Below, piece after piece: positions 7,359 to 16,200 of a DNA stretch of 42,098 bases. The notes beneath the pieces are model-generated. The model saw only the letters and a program-made list of their open reading frames with translations. It had not been told where the DNA came from and searched no databases. Source of the DNA: DAOUFU01 sp034429275 (lineage in GTDB: Bacteria > Chloroflexota > Anaerolineae > Aggregatilineales > Aggregatilineaceae); the NCBI GenBank assembly GCA_034429275.1, contig DAOUFU010000047.1, positions 1 to 42,098 on the forward strand, in the 5' to 3' direction. A program made the translations under genes and the position numbers. The stretch's first letter is position 1, and each line of letters begins with the position of its first letter.

Positions 7359-9014
7359 ATGCTCAATAGTTTGCGCAACCGGCTGCTGGCGTCCTATCTG
7401 GCGATCATCTTGGTCACGTTGGGCATGATCGGCCTGGCGCTGCTGGTCTTTCTGCGCACGCAGCCGCTGCCCACCGATGAGGTCGTGCGCGACCTGGCCG
7501 CCAGCCTGATCGACGTTCATGTCACCGGCACCTGGCAGCTCGAAACTAACCTGTCGCTCGACTCGCTCGATGAACCTCCGACTCCGCTCCGCATGGCAGT
7601 AACCGGGGTATCCGCCTATCTCGAAGACCAGGCCGCCGAGCGTGATGTGCGCACTCTCATTGTGGACGAGAACGGCCTTGTCTTCTTTGATTCGTCAAAA
7701 GCGTTTAGCCCGCGCCAGCAGATCAGCGACTTCGCGCGCCGCCCGCTGTCTCACGCGCGTCGTTCTGGCATGAACCTGAGCCAGGTCTACCAGGGCGAAT
7801 TCATCGACCCCGACGGCACTGAGTGGATCTATGTCGCCCAACCGTTCAGCCCCTTCATCAGCTTGCTGCAAAACCGGCTGAGCGCATTGAATAACAGTGA
7901 GTTGAGCGAACTGGGCAACCTGGCGCTGTGGCTGGCAACTCATCCGGTGACTTCTGGCAGCGATTCCAGCCCAGGCGGCATGGGAAACGGCATGATGGGG
8001 CGCGATGCACAGATGATCAACACGCTGTACGTCTTGGTCGCCCAACCAACGCCACAGCCGACTCTGCGTGAAGTCTTCCGCCTGTTTGGGGAATCGTTCT
8101 TCTCGCCGTTGGCGCGTGCGGGGGTCGTGGGGGCGCTGATCGCGCTGGTGCTGGCAGCCTTGATCGCACGCTCGGTAGCTCGCCCCCTGCAGTATATGAG
8201 CACTGCCGCCGGGCAGATCGCCCAGGGCGACTTTAGCACACGCGTCCCCGTCAATGGTCCGCACGAGGTGCGCACGCTGGCCGACTCGTTCAACAGCATG
8301 GCCCGGCAGGTCGCCACCACCCAGCAGGCCCAGCGCGACTTTCTGGCGAATGTCTCGCACGATCTGCGTACCCCGCTCACCAGCATCCAGGGATTCTCAC
8401 AGGCCATCGCCGAGGGTGTCGCCGCCGACCCCGAGTCGGCACGGCACGCCGCGCAAATCATCCACGACGAGGCCGGGCGGCTGCACCGCCTGGTTGAAGA
8501 GCTGCTCGACCTGGCGCGCATTGAGGCCGGGCAGGCCGATATGCGGCGCGGCTCGGTGCAGGTAGGCGACGTGCTGCGCGCCATCAGCGACAGCCTTTCG
8601 GTCAAAGCGCGCGAAAAGTCGCTGCAGATAGACCTGGCCACCGAAGAATCGCTGCCGCGTATCGCCGGAGACGCGGACCGGCTGGCGCAGGTCTTCACCA
8701 ATTTGATCGATAACGCGATCAAGCACACACCCGACGGGGGAAAGGTGACGGTCAGCGCCAAAGCCGAGCGTGATCACCTGCTGGTAATCGTCTCCGACAC
8801 CGGCCCCGGAATTCCTGCTGAAGATCTACCGCGTGTGTTTGAGCGATTCTACCAGGTGGACAAAAGTCGCCAGCGCCAGCCACGTGATGGGGTCGGGCTG
8901 GGGCTGGCGATCGCACGCCAGATCGTGGAGGCACACGGGGGATCGCTGGAGGTCAGCAGCGTCGAAGGCTGTGGAGCCACCTTCACCGTCCGGCTGCCGA
9001 TCAGTGCCCGGTGA
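7359..9014 (+). CDS. Membrane sensor histidine kinase (orphan)
   Basis: A 551-residue two-component kinase. TM1 (about residues 10-32) is followed by an extracytoplasmic sensor of some 210 residues, TM2 (about 248-272), a HAMP linker (RSVARPLQYMSTAAGQIAQG), and HisKA with the phospho-acceptor His334 in NVSHDLRTPLTS. The ATPase domain follows, with NLIDNAIKHT, DTGPGIP and GVGLGLAIA. GAGGAG lies 11 nt before the ATG. No response regulator is adjacent on this strand, so its partner is unknown. The sensor resembles no domain I can name, and carries a Gly/Met-rich stretch (GGMGNGMMGRDAQM). It ends 15 nt before the convergent M24 gene. Confidence 0.9.
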   Translation: MLNSLRNRLLASYLAIILVTLGMIGLALLVFLRTQPLPTDEVVRDLAASLIDVHVTGTWQLETNLSLDSLDEPPTPLRMAVTGVSAYLEDQAAERDVRTLIVDENGLVFFDSSKAFSPRQQISDFARRPLSHARRSGMNLSQVYQGEFIDPDGTEWIYVAQPFSPFISLLQNRLSALNNSELSELGNLALWLATHPVTSGSDSSPGGMGNGMMGRDAQMINTLYVLVAQPTPQPTLREVFRLFGESFFSPLARAGVVGALIALVLAALIARSVARPLQYMSTAAGQIAQGDFSTRVPVNGPHEVRTLADSFNSMARQVATTQQAQRDFLANVSHDLRTPLTSIQGFSQAIAEGVAADPESARHAAQIIHDEAGRLHRLVEELLDLARIEAGQADMRRGSVQVGDVLRAISDSLSVKAREKSLQIDLATEESLPRIAGDADRLAQVFTNLIDNAIKHTPDGGKVTVSAKAERDHLLVIVSDTGPGIPAEDLPRVFERFYQVDKSRQRQPRDGVGLGLAIARQIVEAHGGSLEVSSVEGCGATFTVRLPISAR

Positions 9015-9029
9015 TGGAACGATTCCGGG

Positions 9030-10133
9030 TCAGATGCCCACTGCCTGCAAGTCGCGCGGGAAGGTCGTCAGGCTCTCGGCCCCATCCTCGGTGATCACGA
9101 CGTTGTCCTCGATGCGCACACCAAATTCGCCGGGGATATAAATGCCCGGTTCCACCGTGAAGACCATGCCCGGCTCCAGCACCAGCAGGTTGCCCTCAAC
9201 GATGTTGGGGTCCTCGTGCGTGTCCAGACCCAGGCCATGCCCGGTTCGGTGGGTAAAATAGGACCCATAGCCGCCGTCTTCGATCACGGCGCGCGTCGCG
9301 CGATCCACGTCCTGAGCAGTTGCACCGGGCCGGGCCGCCGCCCGACCGGCCTCGTTGGCGGCTTTGACCAGCGCGTAGACTTTCTTAAACTGGGCAGAAG
9401 GCTCTCCCACACTGAAAGTACGGGTGATGTCCGAGGCATAGCCGCGCACCGTCGTGCCAAAATCGAGCAGCACAGGCGCGCCCGTTTTAACCCGCCATTC
9501 CGCCGGTTCACCGTGCGGCAGTGCACTCTTGGGACCTGCCAGCACAATCGGCTCGAAGGGATGCTTTCCGCCGCCGCGCTGAAGCTGTTCGATCACCAGG
9601 ATGCTCGCCACTTCGCGCTCGGTCATGCCAGGCTTGATCGCCTTGATGGTGGCCGCCAGCGCGGCCTCGCTGATGGCGATAGCCTCGCGAATGGTGGCGA
9701 TCTCTACCGCATCTTTGCACAGCCGCAGCCGCGCCAGCGCGTCCCCGGCAGGGATTAGTTGCACATCCACAATAGAGCGGCGCAGCGCCTCGGCTTCGAG
9801 CACGCGCATCCGCAGCTCTTCCACCCCGATTCGTGCGCCGTTCAGGTGCAGCGCACCCGCCGCCGCAGCAAACGCCGCTCCCGGCCCTTCGGCATCGGTC
9901 CAGGGAAAGGTTTGGAAGTGAATGCCACAATCGGCCAGCCGCGCTTCTTCAAACGCCGGGATCACCGCCACCGGGTCGCGCCCAGGCACAAAAAACGTCA
10001 CCAGCGGCCTTTCCATCAGGTGGAAGTCCTGCCCGGTGACGCGGTACAAATTGGGGCCGGGGATCAGGGCGATGGCGTCCAGCCCTGCCCCGGCAGCGAT
10101 CTGGTACAGGGTCTCAACATGGGGGTGAGTCAT
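9030..10133 (-). CDS. M24 family Xaa-Pro aminopeptidase/dipeptidase
   Basis: A 367-residue pita-bread-fold metallopeptidase with a creatinase-type N-terminal domain (about 1-130) and a C-terminal catalytic domain. All five dinuclear-metal ligands are visible: Asp in LLDFGTT, Asp in YASDITRT, His in TGHGLGLD, Glu in TVEPGIY, and Glu in VRIEDNV. It should cleave the bond between an N-terminal residue and proline, or an Xaa-Pro dipeptide, in the cytoplasm. The intact ligand set contrasts with the M24-fold protein at 40575-41669. Confidence 0.92.
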   Translation of the reverse strand: MTHPHVETLYQIAAGAGLDAIALIPGPNLYRVTGQDFHLMERPLVTFFVPGRDPVAVIPAFEEARLADCGIHFQTFPWTDAEGPGAAFAAAAGALHLNGARIGVEELRMRVLEAEALRRSIVDVQLIPAGDALARLRLCKDAVEIATIREAIAISEAALAATIKAIKPGMTEREVASILVIEQLQRGGGKHPFEPIVLAGPKSALPHGEPAEWRVKTGAPVLLDFGTTVRGYASDITRTFSVGEPSAQFKKVYALVKAANEAGRAAARPGATAQDVDRATRAVIEDGGYGSYFTHRTGHGLGLDTHEDPNIVEGNLLVLEPGMVFTVEPGIYIPGEFGVRIEDNVVITEDGAESLTTFPRDLQAVGI

Positions 10134-10205
10134 GGGGTGCGCGCTCCATCCGATGCAGCAGGTTGTGTCCGGATATCCTGCGCGTTGAGTCTTTCCCCCC
10201 AGGCG

Positions 10206-11327
10206 TCAACTGTCAAGCGCGTTGGGATCGGGCTGCACGAACTGTCCCCCCAGCGGCACGCCCATCTCCACCGGCTCACCGTTGATCAGGATTCCGCTGA
10301 ACGCCAGCGGCAGGCCAATCGCATCCGACAGGCCGTTGACCGCGCCCGCATCGTCATAAGTGAACATTTCGGGCGTGTTCTGCAGGTGGATGTGGATGTG
10401 CGGTTCGGATGTATTGCCGGAATTACCCACCAGCCCGATCATCTGCCCGGCAGTGACGGTATCGCCTTCGGCCACCAACACGCTGTTCTGCTGCATATGC
10501 GCAATAAACAGGTACATCCCCTCGCCCACCTGGATCACCACGTGATTTCCCGCCGGGTTTTGAGAGTCCGTCTCCACCTGGGGCAAAACATCCGGCAAAT
10601 CACTCACCGCGCGGACAACTGTCCCATCCGCCGGTGCAAAAATCGGTTGACCGAAGGCGTAATAGTCTTCGTTCGCCGTGCCCTCGTCCATGAAGGTGCT
10701 GCCATCCTTCCACACCAGGAAGTCATAGGCATGACGCTGGGGCGCAGCCTCCACGTGGTAATTATGCAGCGCGTCGGGACCACCCCAGCCGACATACCAC
10801 AGCCCTTCAAACGGCAGACGGAAGCTCACCGGGCTGACAAAATCGGCGGCGGGATCGTCGGGCAGCGGACGCTCAAGCTGGAAGTACAGCCCACTGATCT
10901 GCCCGGCGGCATCAATGGCGGTGATCAGCCGAATGGGCATCTGTCCCCAGCTATACAGCGCCATCAAAACATTGGCATTGGGCGACATCGCCATCGCCCG
11001 GTAATCCAGGCGTTCGCCGATAGAATTGAAAGCCGTCAGCTGTTGGTAGGCTGTTTGGAGCTGCTCCATGGTGATCGCGCCGCGCGCTTCATCGTTCATG
11101 CGTGCGTAGACCCCCTCAAAATCCTGGGCAAGGAACTGCGCCACGATCTCCTCATGGGCAGCAAGCGCTTCTTTTTCGAGCGCCGCCACCTGTTCGGCGA
11201 CCTCTTCATAACTCTGGGGAGGCGTTTTGTCCCCCTCTTGAGCAGCGGCAGGTCCGGCGGGCAGCGCCCAGACTGTAACCCAGGCTGCCACCAGCAGCAC
11301 CGTCAAGCTCCAAACAACTCGCTTCAT
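10206..11327 (-). CDS. Exported M23 family peptidase with DUF3887-like N-terminal domain
   Basis: A 373-residue secreted protein. It has a signal peptide (about residues 1-29, cleavage after GPAAA), a helical region rich in Glu/Ala, then a DUF3887-like cystatin-fold domain (about 45-150), and a C-terminal LytM/M23 domain. The zinc-site segments are RHAYDFLVW and HIHIHLQN, with the conserved GLVGNSGNTS and APADGTVV. M23 enzymes cut peptide crosslinks in peptidoglycan. The first motif has H-x-x-D spacing rather than the usual H-x-x-x-D, so activity is not certain. GGGAG lies 8 nt before the ATG. Confidence 0.85.
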   Translation of the reverse strand: MKRVVWSLTVLLVAAWVTVWALPAGPAAAQEGDKTPPQSYEEVAEQVAALEKEALAAHEEIVAQFLAQDFEGVYARMNDEARGAITMEQLQTAYQQLTAFNSIGERLDYRAMAMSPNANVLMALYSWGQMPIRLITAIDAAGQISGLYFQLERPLPDDPAADFVSPVSFRLPFEGLWYVGWGGPDALHNYHVEAAPQRHAYDFLVWKDGSTFMDEGTANEDYYAFGQPIFAPADGTVVRAVSDLPDVLPQVETDSQNPAGNHVVIQVGEGMYLFIAHMQQNSVLVAEGDTVTAGQMIGLVGNSGNTSEPHIHIHLQNTPEMFTYDDAGAVNGLSDAIGLPLAFSGILINGEPVEMGVPLGGQFVQPDPNALDS

Positions 11328-11429
11328 GACCGTATCTCCCTCGATTCAGACCAGCGGAAAAGTCTATATCCTGTACTACGGAAAAAAGCGAGTGAGAGTT
11401 GTGACCAACACCCTTCTTGTACGCGGGCG

Positions 11430-11457
11430 AACAAAACCGAGGCCGACAGCGGCCTCG
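11430..11457 (-). terminator. Rho-independent terminator after the alpha/beta hydrolase
   Basis: On the minus strand a perfect 8-bp stem CGAGGCCG/CGGCCTCG with a 4-nt loop (11457-11438) is followed by GTTTTGTT. It lies 32 nt past the stop of the gene at 11490-12806. Confidence 0.8.
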
Positions 11458-11489
11458 ATGGGGCAAAACGAGGGTATACCGCGCCGACG

Positions 11490-12806
11490 TCAGCGCACGC
11501 GGCGCTCCCAGAGCTTTTTGATCTCGATCTTGGTCACATCCGGCACTTCGAGGAAGTCCAGCAGCAGCCGGGTGAAGCCAGTGATGTTTTCGAGCATGGG
11601 GAAGTGGCGCGTTGCTTCCATCGGCACATAGAGGAACTGACCTGCGCCATCTTTAAGGCTCTGCTGCATAGACTCGTTGGGCGGCAGCACAAATGTATCA
11701 TTCACTCCCGAAACCGCCACAATCGGCATCGTCAGCGCGATAAGCTCGCGCAGAGTGTCCACCCCGGCAAACGACTCGATGCTCATTTCGAGCGCCTTGT
11801 CATGGGCCTTTTCCACCTCGATCTTGAGCTTGTCGCGGTCGGTCCCAACCTCAACATGCTTTTCGAGCAGTTCCATGCGGTTAAGCGTACCCAGTTGGGC
11901 TTTGAGAGGGTTGGCGCTCTGCACGGTGCCTGTCGCAGCAGGCGCAGGCGCAGAGGTGACCACTTCGGCTGCCGGTTTGTCGGCGGGCGGGGTGGTAGCT
12001 TCCAATGCCGTTTTGGGCTTGAGCGCATTGGTGGCATCCGCACCGGCGAGCGCCGCCTCGCCCAACTGCTTGGCCTGCACATCGACCGCCTGGCGGATGC
12101 GCTCGCGGATTTCTTCTGTGCGCCAGGGCATCGTCTCGGCCTCGGACTGCACCGGTACAGAGGTGCCAGGTGCAGTCGCAGTTGCAGCGCCAGGGGTGGT
12201 ATTGGCGGCTGGGTTGGCAGTGGTCCCCGCAACAGCAGCAGGGGTGGCATTGGAGCCTGCACCGGGAGCAGTCCCCCCAGCACTGGCGGTAGCACCGGTG
12301 GCTGCACCGGAAGCAGTCGTCCCTGCACTGGCGGCGGCATTGGCAGCAGCACCGGCAGTGAGGCTGGGCGTCCCACTCGCCGCGGCGATCTGCTGGCTGG
12401 TAAGGGGCGGGATATTGAGCACTGTGCTCGATGGGGCCATCTGGAACAGGGGCGGCGATACGACCATCAGGCGAGGCACACGGTCTGGGTGGAGGGTGGC
12501 ATAGCGTGTCGCTACTGCCGCGCCCAAATCGTGCCCCACCAGCGCGGCTTTGCTGATCCCCATTTTCTCCATGAACTGGTCCAGCAGCGCGACCTGGGAA
12601 GCGAAATCGAACCGCTTGGGTTCTTTGCCGGAATCCCCAAACCCCCACAGGTCGAGCGCATACGCCCGGTACTTGGCGCTTAACTGCTGCATCGAGGGCA
12701 CCCAGTAACGCCACGATCCCAGCCATCCGTGCAACAAGATGACCGGGCGACCGCGGCCTAGCACTTCATAGTGAACCAGGTCATTTTCAATCGTAATCGC
12801 GCTCAT
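11490..12806 (-). CDS. Alpha/beta hydrolase with Asp nucleophile and a long Ala/Thr/Gly-rich insertion
   Basis: A 438-residue alpha/beta-hydrolase. It has the oxyanion motif VILLHGWLGSW (about 23-32), and a nucleophile elbow GHDLG in which Asp93 replaces the usual Ser. This is the arrangement of epoxide hydrolases and haloalkane dehalogenases. A candidate acid follows in SGVNDTF, and the His in TRHFPML. The cap region is replaced by about 160 residues of low complexity (141-220 and 253-300, mostly A, T, G, P) around a charged helix. ATG 12806 is chosen because the protein then starts like its paralogue at 28727-29545. That paralogue has a normal Ser. The substrate is unknown. Confidence 0.85.
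   Translation of the reverse strand: MSAITIENDLVHYEVLGRGRPVILLHGWLGSWRYWVPSMQQLSAKYRAYALDLWGFGDSGKEPKRFDFASQVALLDQFMEKMGISKAALVGHDLGAAVATRYATLHPDRVPRLMVVSPPLFQMAPSSTVLNIPPLTSQQIAAASGTPSLTAGAAANAAASAGTTASGAATGATASAGGTAPGAGSNATPAAVAGTTANPAANTTPGAATATAPGTSVPVQSEAETMPWRTEEIRERIRQAVDVQAKQLGEAALAGADATNALKPKTALEATTPPADKPAAEVVTSAPAPAATGTVQSANPLKAQLGTLNRMELLEKHVEVGTDRDKLKIEVEKAHDKALEMSIESFAGVDTLRELIALTMPIVAVSGVNDTFVLPPNESMQQSLKDGAGQFLYVPMEATRHFPMLENITGFTRLLLDFLEVPDVTKIEIKKLWERRVR
12147..12386. repeat. Imperfect GC-rich repeat coding for the low-complexity insert
   Basis: Plus-strand text alternates variants of gca-ctggcgg-ca and gcaccgg-agcagt over about 240 bp, within the hydrolase gene and in frame. 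The units are short and diverged, typical of slippage-driven expansion. Confidence 0.6.
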
Positions 12807-12906
12807 GCCACTTCTCAGACAGTCCGGTATGGTCGGGTAAAAGGCGAGGGCGGTGTAGCAATCCCTGCCTGCCCACACAGAGAGTGAGTTTATTCGCTGC
12901 TGATTG

Positions 12907-13284
12907 CTAAGTCAGGCCAAATTTCGCCAGGATTTCGGCGATGCGCGTCATCAATTGGTCCGGTGCGAAAGGCTTGAGAATATAATCATACGCCCCAGCA
13001 TCCATACCGGTCTCCAGCTCGGACTGTTGTCCTTTGGCCGAAAGGAAGACCACCGGGATACGCGCCACCGATTCAATGTCTTTCAGGGCGCGGCAGGCTT
13101 CATAACCTGTCATGCGGGGCATCCGTACATCCATCAAGATCAGGTCGGGCAGCACTTCGGGAGCCTTTTCGACCAGTTCGGCCCCATTGGCGGTCTTATA
13201 GACTTCGTGCCCGGCATACTTCAGCGTGAACTCGATCAGATCTCGAATATCGCGCTCATCTTCTGCGATGAGAATCTTCGCCAT
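12907..13284 (-). CDS. Single-domain response regulator (CheY-like)
   Basis: A 125-residue receiver domain only. The acidic pocket is AEDERD, the phospho-acceptor Asp is in LILMDVRMP, the conserved Ser is in FLSAKG, and the Lys is in ILKPF. No output domain is present, so it signals through protein contacts, as a diguanylate cyclase-free relay or motility/phosphorelay partner. It starts 3 nt after the stop of the giant kinase, with GGAG 7 nt before its ATG, so the two are co-translated and it is the likely phosphorylation target. Confidence 0.92.
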   Translation of the reverse strand: MAKILIAEDERDIRDLIEFTLKYAGHEVYKTANGAELVEKAPEVLPDLILMDVRMPRMTGYEACRALKDIESVARIPVVFLSAKGQQSELETGMDAGAYDYILKPFAPDQLMTRIAEILAKFGLT

Positions 13285-13287
13285 CCA

Positions 13288-16200
13288 TTACTCCCTGTTT
13301 GCTTCGACGGAAGCCGCCGTGTCATCCGTGAGGCCGTCTGCGGGGTGCGCAGGCAGCTCGACATAAAACGTTGTGCCTTGACCAACCACACTGTCGTACC
13401 AGATTCGACCGCCGTGAACCTGAACCAACTCGCGCGCGATTGACAGGCCCAGGCCGGTACCGGGCGTATCCATCACCAGATCGTGCAGCTCGGCCCCACG
13501 ATAGAACCGCTCATAAAGTTGATCGCCTACGCTGGGCGGAATGCCGATGCCGGTATCCTTAACCGCAATCACAGTCATGTCATTGGCGGCAGAGGCGCTG
13601 AGCGTAATCTGGCCGCCCGGATGCGTATAATTGAAGGCATTATCGGCCAGGTTGGTGATCACCTGCGCCACCTTATCGAAATCGCCCCAAATCGTCAAGG
13701 GCTGATCCTCCGGCAGCTCGACGATCACTTCCATCTCGCGCCGCTCATCTTCCGAGCGCCCGCGCACGTGGCCCGCCACCCGGTCCAGCAGTTCGTGCAC
13801 ATCAATGATACTGAACTTCAGTTCCACGCGCCCCTGATCAATGCGCGAAATATCCAGCAAGTCGTTGACCAGCAGGCTCAGCCGGTCCGCGTTCTGTTTG
13901 ATGGTTTCCAGGAAGCGCATTTGCTGCTCGGTGACTGTGCCCGCTGCCCCCAGCATCAGCAGGTCGGCATAGCCTTTGATGGAGGTCATCGGCGTGCGAA
14001 GCTCATGCGACACCGTAGCGACAAATTCACTCTTCAGGCGATCCACCTCGACGGCCTGGGTGATATCACGGAAGACCGACACCGTGCCCAGGAACTGGTC
14101 GCTCATGATCACCGGCGAGATGCGCACACTGATGATGCGCCCATTGTCGAGCGTCAGTTGCTCTTCAAGGAACTGGCCAGCCTCGATCTCTGCCGGGGCC
14201 TGCTGCCACTTTGCCGCCGCTGCCGCCCAGCGCGGGCCGTACAGGCCGGTGACGATCGTTTGCGGCTGGTTGAGCACGCGCGACGCCGGTACCCCCAGCA
14301 GGCGTTCCGCCGTCGAGTTAAAGACGATCACATTACCTGTTTCGTCGGTCACCATCACGCCATCAGCCACCGACTCAAGGATCGAGGCGCTCTTGGTGGC
14401 CTCCACCTGCTCCAGGCGGAGCATATCGCCCAGCCGCTCGGCCTGGTCGCGGATCAGGCTGTACAGCTCGGCGTTGTTCATCGCGTTGGCAACCTGGTTC
14501 GCTGCCGCCGAGACCAACCGCAGTTGTTCGGGCGTGAACGCGCCGACCGTCTCAGAATAGAGCGCCATGACGCCCAGAATGTCGTCGTTGGCCTCGATCA
14601 GCGCGATCATGGCGGCGCGGGGCAGATCGTCCGCCGGGCCAAGACGCAACCAGCGCGGATCGCTCTGCACATCGTCCACCACCACGTTTTCGTGGTGCTG
14701 CACGGCCCATCCCGCCAATCCCTGATCAAGAGTGACCACTTCGAGCGGCTCGTCGGTGCTGGCGATGCCCGTCGGCGGCGTGCCGTTGGAGCCGCTGCCC
14801 GATCCACCGTCGCGCTGGGCAGCCCGGTCCGGCCATCCCACTTTTGCGCGGAAGAACAACTGCTCGGAGATGGGGTCGATCTGCAGGATCGCGCCCTGGG
14901 TCGCCCCGACCGCATCCGCCACCATCGTCAGCGCGCGCAGCAGCAGGCGATCCATATCCAGGCTGGTCGTCAGCTCGGTTGTGATCTGGTACAGCGTGCT
15001 GATGTGCTGACGCTCTCGTTCGAGTTCCGCCGTCCGGTCGCGCACGCGTTGATCAAGCTCGGCGGCCTGTTGGAGAGTCTGCTGGAACAGGCGCGTGCTC
15101 TGGATGGCAACCGCAAGCTGCGCGCCCACTGTGCTGAGGATGCGCTGATCGTTGTGGCTGAAGGCCAAGGGGTCGCGGTCATCGCGCGCGGCCAGCACGC
15201 CGATCATTTCTTCACCGACGAAGAGTGGCACGCCCACAAAGCACGCCGTCTCCGGCATTAGCGGAGCGATCCCCAGGCTGCGTCGCACGTCGCCCAGGGT
15301 ACGCCCGGCCAGCAGCAGCGGCGCGCGATGGCGGATCACGTGCGAGAACTCGTCGCGGCCCAAAGGTTGAGCAGGCAGTTCGAGCGGCTCGTCGGTGAGC
15401 ACATTCATCGCCAGGGGGAAGCTCACCTCGCCCGCCGCCGCATCATAGAGCGCCACATAGATGATCTGCGCCTCGGTCAGGCTCGGTAGCTGCGCTTCAA
15501 TCACCAGCAGCAGTTGATCCAGGTCATTGGCCGACGACAGCGCGCTGGACATGTCATTAATGATGTACATTTCCTCAACAGTGCGGCGTGTCTCGGTTTG
15601 CAGGCGCGCGTTTTCAATCGAGATGGCGGCCTGGCTGGCCAGCGTGCGCGCCAGCCGGATGGTCTCTGTGCGGAAGTACCGGGCCGGATCAAGTGTTTCC
15701 ACCTCGACCAGGCCGATCGAGATTTCGTTGACCACCAGCGGAATTAGCATCCGGCTGGCCGCGCCGTGCTCATCCAGCAGGCGCTTCTCGCCAGGGGGCA
15801 GCGTGGGGTCATCGCTGCGGACGATGACCAGCTCGCGTTCGCGCAGGGCGCGGGCGCGCAGGGGATACTCATCCAGCGCGTAAATATCGCCAAGCTGCGG
15901 CGCGACGACACTTTCATCACGCGCGCCGATCTCACCGCGCACTGTCAACTGGTCGGAGACATCGTCCCACAGGAAGACCGTGCAGGCATCAGTGCCCAGC
16001 GCGGTCAGCATCTGGACCGTCACACGGCGCACCACTTCGTCCAGGTCGAGCGTCACCGCCGTCGCCTGGGCGGATTCAAACAAGGTTTCAAGCTCGCTGG
16101 TGCGGATCGCCGTTTGTTCAAACAACGCGGCGTTCTGCACAGCGATGGCGGCCTGGCTGGCAATCGTCTGCGCGATCTCGATCTGCGCCGGACCAAACTG

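Noticed and set aside
9759..12683. 974-codon plus-strand frame
   Set aside because: It is the reverse frame of the M24, M23 and hydrolase genes. It is rich in His/Arg/Gln with no domain, and crosses three well-supported genes and a terminator.
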